From Chitinophagaceae bacterium (lineage in GTDB: Bacteria; Bacteroidota; Bacteroidia; Chitinophagales; Chitinophagaceae), in contig JAEUVW010000419.1 of assembly GCA_016786525.1 (NCBI GenBank), forward strand, positions 1 through 7,018: a stretch of DNA of 7,018 bases, in the 5' to 3' direction. The translations under genes and the position numbers were made by a program. Shown in pieces: positions 1 to 4,425 of the stretch. The notes under the pieces are model-generated. The model saw only the letters and a list, made by a program, of their open reading frames with translations, had not been told where the DNA came from and searched no databases. The number at the start of each line of letters is the position of its first letter. Position 1 is the first letter of the stretch.

Positions 1-2
1 GC

Positions 3-326
3 CGCTTATATACTTCGGTGACCTTTATCCTGTGTGCAGCGGTATTGCTGATCCTCCTGTGGCGGAGAGCAGGTTTTCTTACCCCCTTCTTTTTCTGCTT
101 CCTGTTTATACTGGTACCCTTTATCTTGTCCAACGGTGTATTGACCGGCAGTTTTTTCGGCCGTGTTGTGGTGCGCTACAATGATGCGGAAAACCTGGGG
201 ATCCGTATCCTCACCATTCCTTTTGAAGATACGTTTTATGGTATGCTCCTGCTGTTGCTGAACGTATGGGGTTATGAGCAGATGCGCCGCGCTGCGGCCA
301 AAAAAATCCCGGCTGCCATAGGGTAG
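3..326 (+). CDS. Lycopene cyclase domain-containing membrane protein, C-terminal part (5' end outside window)
   Basis: The reading frame is open from the left edge and ends at TAG 324-326, leaving 107 residues of a C-terminus. The GTG at 18 is only the first start-like codon in the fragment; the frame continues upstream of it, so the gene is truncated by the window rather than short. The fragment has three hydrophobic stretches: FILCAAVLLILLW, then a long Phe/Leu-rich segment ending near ILSNGVLTG, and MLLLLLNVWGY. The motif PFEDTFYG, with its acidic residues just before the last helix, and the preceding NLGIRI are typical of the CrtYc/CrtYd-type lycopene cyclase domain, a small multi-spanning membrane domain that cyclises lycopene ends to beta-ionone rings. 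Membrane location and carotenoid function are inferred from family; no other carotenoid gene is visible, though they would be expected to the left. The last codons carry a terminator for the convergent permease gene. Confidence 0.82.
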   Translation, partial: RLYTSVTFILCAAVLLILLWRRAGFLTPFFFCFLFILVPFILSNGVLTGSFFGRVVVRYNDAENLGIRILTIPFEDTFYGMLLLLLNVWGYEQMRRAAAKKIPAAIG

Positions 327-333
327 CCGGGAT
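300..333 (-). terminator. Intrinsic terminator of the amino acid permease gene
   Basis: ATCCCGGCT (306-314) and AGCCGGGAT (325-333) form a perfect 9-bp stem. C316-C317 can pair with G322-G323 inside it, after a G315/T324 wobble on the plus strand. On the minus strand the stem is followed at once by seven T residues (complement of A300-306). It starts 21 nt after the permease stop codon, the classic position and form for a rho-independent terminator. On the plus strand no T-run follows, so it should act mainly on the leftward transcript. It overlaps the final codons and the stop codon of the convergent lycopene cyclase-domain gene. Confidence 0.85.
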
Positions 334-354
334 GTGCAAATTCAAATAAGCGCT

Positions 355-1890
355 TTATTGTTTTTCAAAATCGCTGGCCTTCGTCACGATATCGGAAGGA
401 TTGCGCAGCTTACTGTGTTTTTTGCTGTACAGGAAATAGATGACCAGGCCCAATGCCATCCACGCGAAGGCCACTTTCAGGGTCTGCGCATCCAGCACCA
501 CGATCATAGCCAGGCAGATCACAGCGCCAAGGATAGAGACCACGGGGGCAAAAGGCGTGCGGAAAGGACGCTCAATATTGGGCGATTTGATCCGCAGTAT
601 CAGGATGCCGATGCTTACCAGTACAAACGCAAACAGGGTGCCGAAAGAGGTCAGGTCGCCTGCAGTGTGGCCGGGTACAAAGGCGGCAAACAGGCCGACG
701 AAGATGAACAGGATCCAGTTGGCTTTGTAAGGTGTGGAAAACCTGGGGTGCAGTTCACCGAATACTTTAGGGATCAGGCCGTCATTGCTCATGGTATAAA
801 ATACACGGCTCTGGCCCATCAGCATCACCAGGATCACTGAGCTGAAACCGGCCAGGATCGCAATGGTCACAGCCTGCGCCAGCCAGCCGTAGCCGGTCAT
901 ATAGGTGGAAATAGTATAGGCTACGGAAGCTTCCCTTCCTTTTTCAGGGTCGGCAAACTCCTTCCAGTTGGCCACCCCGGTCAGTACATGTCCGAAGAGA
1001 ATATACAGCAGGGTGCAGACAACCAGGGAGCCGAGGATGCCGATCGGCATATCGCGTTTGGGGTTTTTGGCCTCCTGCGCTGCCGTGCTCACGGCATCAA
1101 AGCCGATAAAGGCGAAGAACACGATAGCGGCTCCGCCCAGTACACCGCCCCAGCCATGTTTGTTGAAAGGGCTGTAGTCGGCAATGACCTTACCCGCACT
1201 GTCTGTAACGGCCGCTGTCCCTTCAGGGATCATATACGGCGTATGGTTGGCGGGGTTGATGAATTGCCAGCCGATAGCGATGAACAGGAGTACGATGGCT
1301 ACTTTTACGAATACGATGATAGCGTTCACAAATGCCGACTCCTGTGTGCCGCGGATGAGCAGCATGGTCAGCAGCAGCAGGATGATGAGGGCCGGGGCAT
1401 TGATCATCCCTTTGTGCAGCACGCCCAGGGAGTCAGTATAGCTCTCAAAGGGCGAGTGGCACCATTCATAAGGTATCTGCCCTCCCAGCAGCTTATTGAG
1501 GTATTCACTCCAAGCAATGGAAACCGTTGCGGCCCCCAGTGCGTATTCCATAATGAGGGCCCAGCCAATGATCCAGGCAATCAGTTCGCCCATAGTGACA
1601 TAGCTGTAGGCATAGGCGCTTCCGGCTACGGGTATCATGGCTGCAAACTCAGCATAGCACAAGCCCGCAAAGGCGCAACCGATGGCCGCAATGATAAAAG
1701 AGATCGTTACCGCCGGGCCTGCTGCCTGGCCTGCCGCTGCCGCGGTACGGACAAAAAGGCCTGCGCCGATGATGGCGCCGATGCCCAGGGCTACCAGTGA
1801 GCCGGCCCCGAGGGTGCGCTTCAGGCCCTTTTCTCCCCCGGCAGCATCTGCCAATAGCTTGTCCAGCGACTTCTTTGCAAATAAACTCAT
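355..1890 (-). CDS. APC-superfamily amino acid permease (cationic amino acid transporter, CAT-like)
   Basis: This complete 511-residue protein is an inner-membrane secondary transporter for amino acids. After a short charged N-terminus (MSLFAKKSLDKLL) the first helix carries GIGAIIGAGLF at residues 36-46, the unwound glycine-rich substrate-binding segment of APC transporters. FFAFIGFDAVSTAAQEAKNP (about 259-278) is the conserved helix-6 region of CAT-type members. FYTMSNDGLIP (364-374), FGTLFAFVLVSIGILILR (416-433) and RPFRTPFAP (441-449) are further family landmarks. The hydrophobic pattern fits 12 or more membrane helices, and the length is usual for bacterial CAT homologues. A polar loop at about 212-248 precedes helix 6. 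The substrate cannot be read from sequence; 'cationic' is a family label only. The gene stands alone, convergent with the cyclase gene and divergent from the secreted-protein gene. It has its own candidate promoter and terminator. The ATG at 1888-1890 has an AT-rich leader and no clear Shine-Dalgarno. Confidence 0.95.
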   Translation of the reverse strand: MSLFAKKSLDKLLADAAGGEKGLKRTLGAGSLVALGIGAIIGAGLFVRTAAAAGQAAGPAVTISFIIAAIGCAFAGLCYAEFAAMIPVAGSAYAYSYVTMGELIAWIIGWALIMEYALGAATVSIAWSEYLNKLLGGQIPYEWCHSPFESYTDSLGVLHKGMINAPALIILLLLTMLLIRGTQESAFVNAIIVFVKVAIVLLFIAIGWQFINPANHTPYMIPEGTAAVTDSAGKVIADYSPFNKHGWGGVLGGAAIVFFAFIGFDAVSTAAQEAKNPKRDMPIGILGSLVVCTLLYILFGHVLTGVANWKEFADPEKGREASVAYTISTYMTGYGWLAQAVTIAILAGFSSVILVMLMGQSRVFYTMSNDGLIPKVFGELHPRFSTPYKANWILFIFVGLFAAFVPGHTAGDLTSFGTLFAFVLVSIGILILRIKSPNIERPFRTPFAPVVSILGAVICLAMIVVLDAQTLKVAFAWMALGLVIYFLYSKKHSKLRNPSDIVTKASDFEKQ

Positions 1891-1918
1891 AAATACGTAT
1901 CTGTTATTTTGTAGTGGA

Positions 1919-1949
1919 TAAAGATAGTAGATAATAGCAGAATCTGAAA
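1919..1949 (-). promoter_or_regulatory. Candidate Bacteroidota-type promoter for the permease gene
   Basis: Read on the minus strand, TATCTTTA (1919-1926) matches the Bacteroidota -7 element TAnnTTTG at all fixed positions except the last. TTTC (1946-1949) lies 19 bp upstream and matches the -33 element TTTG at three of four positions. The spacing is that expected for the primary sigma factor of this phylum. The -7 box ends 28 bp before the ATG, giving a short AT-rich leader. The elements are short and AT-rich, so a chance match is possible. Confidence 0.4.
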
Positions 1950-2047
1950 TTAAGCCCTCCTGATTTTGATAAATAAGCAGGAAGTGTCATGCGAAATTTT
2001 GCAGTTCTTTTATTTGCCGCCAGCATTTTTTGGTGTACGTTTGACGG

Positions 2048-2890
2048 ATGTTTTTACGCTTGTCTTCCCTCAGGGTATTCACATGCTCTGTCTTTTTCCT
2101 GTTGAGTACGCAGTTCTCCATCGCCCAACCCATGCTGCCCGATATGGCCAGTGTAACCCAGAATGGAATCAATATCCTGACCTGGGCCTGCCAGTATGAT
2201 GGTGTAAAGTCGATTGCGGTGCAGCGCTCTGCAGACAGTAACCTGAACTATATTACGATAGGGTATGTAAAAGACGTAAAAAAAGGAGTACAGTATTACC
2301 TGGACGGCCATCCGAAGGCCGGGGCAAACTGGTACCGTGTAAAGCTGGTCTTCGGTTCCGACCTGTCCTGGACCAGCAACCGCATCAAGATCGTAGTAGA
2401 CAGTGCCCAGGTAGCCAAGGGCAGGGTATTGCCGTCTAACGACTCCCTGCAGGGCCTGGCTTCGAAGTTTTCGACCAAAAAAGTGGAGGTGATTGATTCC
2501 GCGACCGGTACGGTAGGGAAGAAAACGGTGATCGTCAATTCCACCGTGACCAGCAAGACAAAAGACACGTCCGCAGCGGTGCTGAAACCTGTGCTGACGC
2601 TTGAGATCCCGGATATAGAAAATGTAAACGCCTACACCTATATTAAGTCTCAGTATGTCTTTACCAACCCGTTTACCGGGCACGTCAACATAGAGATTGC
2701 CGATGCCAAAACGGCTAAATACTCGCTGGAATTTTTTGACAGCAAGAATAAAAAGATCCTGGAAGTACCGAAGGTTGCAGAGCCGAACGTGATCCTGGAT
2801 AAGCGTAATTTCCAGAAAGTAGGGATGTATAAATTTGAACTCTACAAGGAAAAAGTAAAACTGGAGACCGGGTATATTACCATCTATTAA
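2048..2890 (+). CDS. Secreted protein with FnIII-like domain and T9SS sorting-tail-like C-terminus, function unknown
   Basis: This 280-residue protein is not one I recognise by name. The ATG at 2048 is the first possible start after an in-frame stop at 2042-2044. It begins a clear signal peptide: basic MFLRLSSLR, hydrophobic VFTCSVFFLL, and a likely signal peptidase I site SIA/Q at residues 26-27. Residues 33-117 follow the pattern of FnIII-like modules common in Bacteroidota secreted proteins: ILTW (43-46), VQRSAD (58-63), TIGYV (70-74), then AGANWYRVKLV (91-101) and TSNRIKIV (109-116). Residues 118-200 form a Ser/Thr/Lys/Val-rich linker. Residues 203-280 resemble a type A sorting domain: TNPFTG (206-211), YSLEFFDSKNKKIL (225-238), VGMYKFEL (258-265), and a short final strand. 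The usual PNP and terminal basic residues are not exact, so export by T9SS is a guess; a periplasmic or outer-membrane-associated protein is also possible. It is monocistronic, with no obvious promoter (TTTATTTG at 2009-2016 is a weak -7-like match). Confidence 0.82.
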   Translation: MFLRLSSLRVFTCSVFFLLSTQFSIAQPMLPDMASVTQNGINILTWACQYDGVKSIAVQRSADSNLNYITIGYVKDVKKGVQYYLDGHPKAGANWYRVKLVFGSDLSWTSNRIKIVVDSAQVAKGRVLPSNDSLQGLASKFSTKKVEVIDSATGTVGKKTVIVNSTVTSKTKDTSAAVLKPVLTLEIPDIENVNAYTYIKSQYVFTNPFTGHVNIEIADAKTAKYSLEFFDSKNKKILEVPKVAEPNVILDKRNFQKVGMYKFELYKEKVKLETGYITIY

Positions 2891-3004
2891 GGCTTGAACC
2901 CTCAGGCATAAGTCAGGGTCTTACTGCAGGGCAGATACTTGTGGGGCACAATAGCTCAGTAAAGCAGGAAGGTTTTTCGTATGGCTTAAGCCCGTGTTGC
3001 GCCA

Positions 3005-3029
3005 GGCGCAGCCCTTACCCGGCTGTGCC
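3005..3029. terminator. Hairpin between convergent genes, possible terminator
   Basis: GGCGCAGCC (3005-3013) and GGCTGTGCC (3021-3029) form a 9-bp stem with one G-U wobble on the plus strand and a 7-nt loop. On the minus strand the wobble becomes an A-C mismatch. It begins 11 nt beyond the lipB stop codon and 114 nt beyond the stop of the secreted-protein gene. Neither side has a T-run, so it is not a standard intrinsic terminator. Its position between two convergent transcription units suggests a role in transcript ending or 3'-end protection. Confidence 0.35.
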
Positions 3030-3040
3030 GCTTACTGCAC

Positions 3041-3751
3041 TCAGTACAGCTGCACCTCAAATACTGCTTCAAAGTTCTTCCGGAGTTCCTGCTTCACCAG
3101 TTCCTGGTCCAGGGCTCCGCCCAGTTCCTTTTGCATAGAAGTGACCCCTTTGTCGGTGATGCCGCAGGGAACAATGTAGCCGAAATAGTTCAGGTCCGTA
3201 TTGACATTCAGCGCAAAGCCATGCATGGTGACCCAGCGGCTGCAGCGTACGCCCATAGCGCATATTTTCCGTTCTTTCCCTTTTTTGTCCGCATCGATCC
3301 ATACCCCTGTAGCGCCCTGAAGGCGTTCGCCCTGTATGCCCCAGTGGGCAATGGTCCTGATGATCACTTCTTCAAGGCCGCGCATGTATTTGCCCAGGTC
3401 GGTATAGAATTTCTCCAGGTCCAGGATGGGGTAGCCTACGATCTGCTGGGGGCCATGGTAGGTAATGTCCCCGCCCCGGTTGGTTTTGTAAAAGGTAACA
3501 TCCAGCTCCCTGAGCCGTGTGTCGTTCAGCAGCAGGTTTTCCATCACCCCGCTTTTGCCCAGTGTATAGACATGGGGGTGTTCACACAGCAGGAAATGAT
3601 GTCGGGTGTCTATCGTCTTGTCCTTTTCGTCTTCTGTTTTGCCAAACCAGCTGGCCTTTACCTCCAGGTTTTCCTTCAGTAAAGCCTCCTGCCTGTCCCA
3701 GGCCGCGCCATATTCTATCCTGCCCCAGTCTTCAAATTTTACCTTTTGCAT
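3041..3751 (-). CDS. lipB: Octanoyltransferase LipB (lipoyl(octanoyl) transferase)
   Basis: LipB moves an octanoyl group from octanoyl-ACP to the lipoyl-domain lysine of 2-oxoacid dehydrogenase E2 subunits and GcvH, the first step of endogenous lipoate synthesis; LipA then adds sulfur. It acts in the cytoplasm. From the ATG at 3749-3751 the protein has 236 residues. EHPHVYTLGKSG (57-68) and RGGDITYHGPQQIVGYP (92-108) are the LipB signature regions. KICAMGVR (162-169) holds the expected active-site lysine (K162), and PCGI (195-198) holds the nucleophilic cysteine (C196). The frame can be extended nine residues to a TTG at 3778, but MQKVKFEDWGRIEYGAAWD fits the usual family N-terminus, so the ATG is preferred. 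The charged stretch near residues 37-49 before the first conserved block is a variable region. No Shine-Dalgarno is seen. The gene is single, divergent from yajQ, with a palindrome in the shared upstream region. No lipA lies in the window. Confidence 0.96.
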   Translation of the reverse strand: MQKVKFEDWGRIEYGAAWDRQEALLKENLEVKASWFGKTEDEKDKTIDTRHHFLLCEHPHVYTLGKSGVMENLLLNDTRLRELDVTFYKTNRGGDITYHGPQQIVGYPILDLEKFYTDLGKYMRGLEEVIIRTIAHWGIQGERLQGATGVWIDADKKGKERKICAMGVRCSRWVTMHGFALNVNTDLNYFGYIVPCGITDKGVTSMQKELGGALDQELVKQELRKNFEAVFEVQLY

Positions 3752-3785
3752 AAACAGCCGAAATATTGTGGCCTGCAAGGTAGAG

Positions 3786-3800
3786 TGTTTTTGAAAAACA
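3786..3800. repeat. Perfect 15-bp inverted repeat upstream of lipB, operator-like
   Basis: TGTTTTT (3786-3792), a central G, and AAAAACA (3794-3800) form a perfect palindrome with 7-bp arms. It lies 34 bp upstream of the preferred lipB ATG and 106 bp upstream of yajQ, within the 155-bp divergent spacer. That is where a dimeric regulator controlling lipB could bind. The arms are low in complexity (T5/A5), so a chance origin is possible. No T-run or GC-rich stem suggests a terminator. Confidence 0.35.
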
Positions 3801-3906
3801 ATACCGTTAAAATGCGGGGTTTGCCGTAAGTTGCCGCCTGATTTTCAGCAGAAAAAAGTATCTTCACATCCCCGTATTAAAATATAAAAATCAAAAGATC
3901 ATCAGC

Positions 3907-4398
3907 ATGGCTTCATTTGATATCGTCAGTAAGGTAGACTTGCAGACACTGGATAACGCAATCAATATTGCAAAAAAGGAAATAGACAACCGATTCGATT
4001 TCAAAGGCACCCATGTACTGCTGGAGTTGAATAAAAAAGATATGACCATCAATATAGAAGTGGACAGCGATATGAAGCTGAACCAGCTTGAAGATGTGAT
4101 GCTGACCAAAGCGATGCGCCAGGGCCTGGAGGCCAAATGTTTCGACCTGACCAAGACCCCGAACGCATCCGGTAAATTTATCCGCAAGACTGTACCGGTA
4201 AAGAACGGACTGGATAAAGACAATGCCAAGAAGATCGTGAAGCTGATCAAAGACAGCGGCCTGAAAGTACAGGCAGCCATCATGGATGACACCATCCGTG
4301 TGACGGGGAAGAAAATAGACGACCTGCAGGATGTGATCAAATTGTGCAACAGCAGCAATCTTGACTTGCCCCTGCAGTTCCAGAACATGAAATCGTAG
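3907..4398 (+). CDS. yajQ: YajQ-family nucleotide / cyclic di-GMP-binding protein (DUF520, UPF0234)
   Basis: This complete 163-residue cytoplasmic protein matches the family length and fold (two ferredoxin-like domains). The N-terminal block SFDIVSKVDLQ (3-13) followed by NRFDFKGT (28-35) is the family hallmark. KKIVKLIKDSGLKVQA (108-123), RVTGKKIDDLQ (131-141) and the C-terminal LPLQFQN (154-160) are the other conserved parts. Family members bind nucleotides; the Xanthomonas homologue is reported as a cyclic di-GMP effector, and a Pseudomonas homologue affects phage phi6 transcription. Whether this copy binds cyclic di-GMP cannot be read from sequence. The ATG at 3907 follows an A-rich leader with no Shine-Dalgarno; the TATCTTCA at 3859-3866 is a partial -7-like match without a well-placed upstream box. 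The gene is divergent from lipB. The next gene starts 27 bp after its TAG, in the same frame and direction, so the two may be co-transcribed. Confidence 0.96.
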   Translation: MASFDIVSKVDLQTLDNAINIAKKEIDNRFDFKGTHVLLELNKKDMTINIEVDSDMKLNQLEDVMLTKAMRQGLEAKCFDLTKTPNASGKFIRKTVPVKNGLDKDNAKKIVKLIKDSGLKVQAAIMDDTIRVTGKKIDDLQDVIKLCNSSNLDLPLQFQNMKS

Positions 4399-4410
4399 CG
4401 CAGGAAAAAC

Positions 4411-4416
4411 GAAGGG
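4411..4416 (+). promoter_or_regulatory. Shine-Dalgarno-like site for the DUF4175-like gene
   Basis: GAAGGG lies 9 nt upstream of the ATG at 4426, in the 27-bp spacer after yajQ. It is one of the few purine-rich, Shine-Dalgarno-like sites in this window. It supports initiation at the tandem ATG-ATG (4426 and 4429), probably by independent entry rather than translational coupling, because the spacer does not overlap the yajQ stop. Confidence 0.35.
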
Positions 4417-4425
4417 CAGCTCCCC

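Noticed and set aside
18..20. GTG as a start codon for the first gene
   Set aside because: The same frame is open to the left edge and the product is only the end of a known multi-spanning domain, so the real start lies outside the window.
988..1800. Plus-strand open frame of 270 codons opposite the permease
   Set aside because: The translation is polar, rich in Asp, Gly, Arg and Cys, with no recognisable motif. The minus-strand permease in the same place has clear family motifs. The shorter plus frames at 334-840 and 440-730 are rejected for the same reason.
2054..2683. Minus-strand open frame of 209 codons opposite the secreted protein
   Set aside because: No signal, motif or plausible domain is visible, while the plus strand has a start just after a stop, a signal peptide and a coherent domain layout.
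2898..2919. Short inverted repeat ACCCT / AGGGT after the secreted-protein gene, as a terminator
   Set aside because: The stem is only 5 bp with a 12-nt loop and no T-run; it is too weak to call.
2941..3000. tRNA-like start (GGGGCAC followed by TAGCTCAGT)
   Set aside because: The D-stem does not close, no TTC-loop (GGTTCGA-like) follows, and no 3' strand complementary to GGGGCAC is found at the right distance.
3752..3778. Nine-codon N-terminal extension of LipB starting at TTG 3778
   Set aside because: The extension QATIFRLF is not part of the usual LipB N-terminus, whereas the ATG at 3751 gives the typical QKVKFEDWG start. TTG is also a less common initiator.
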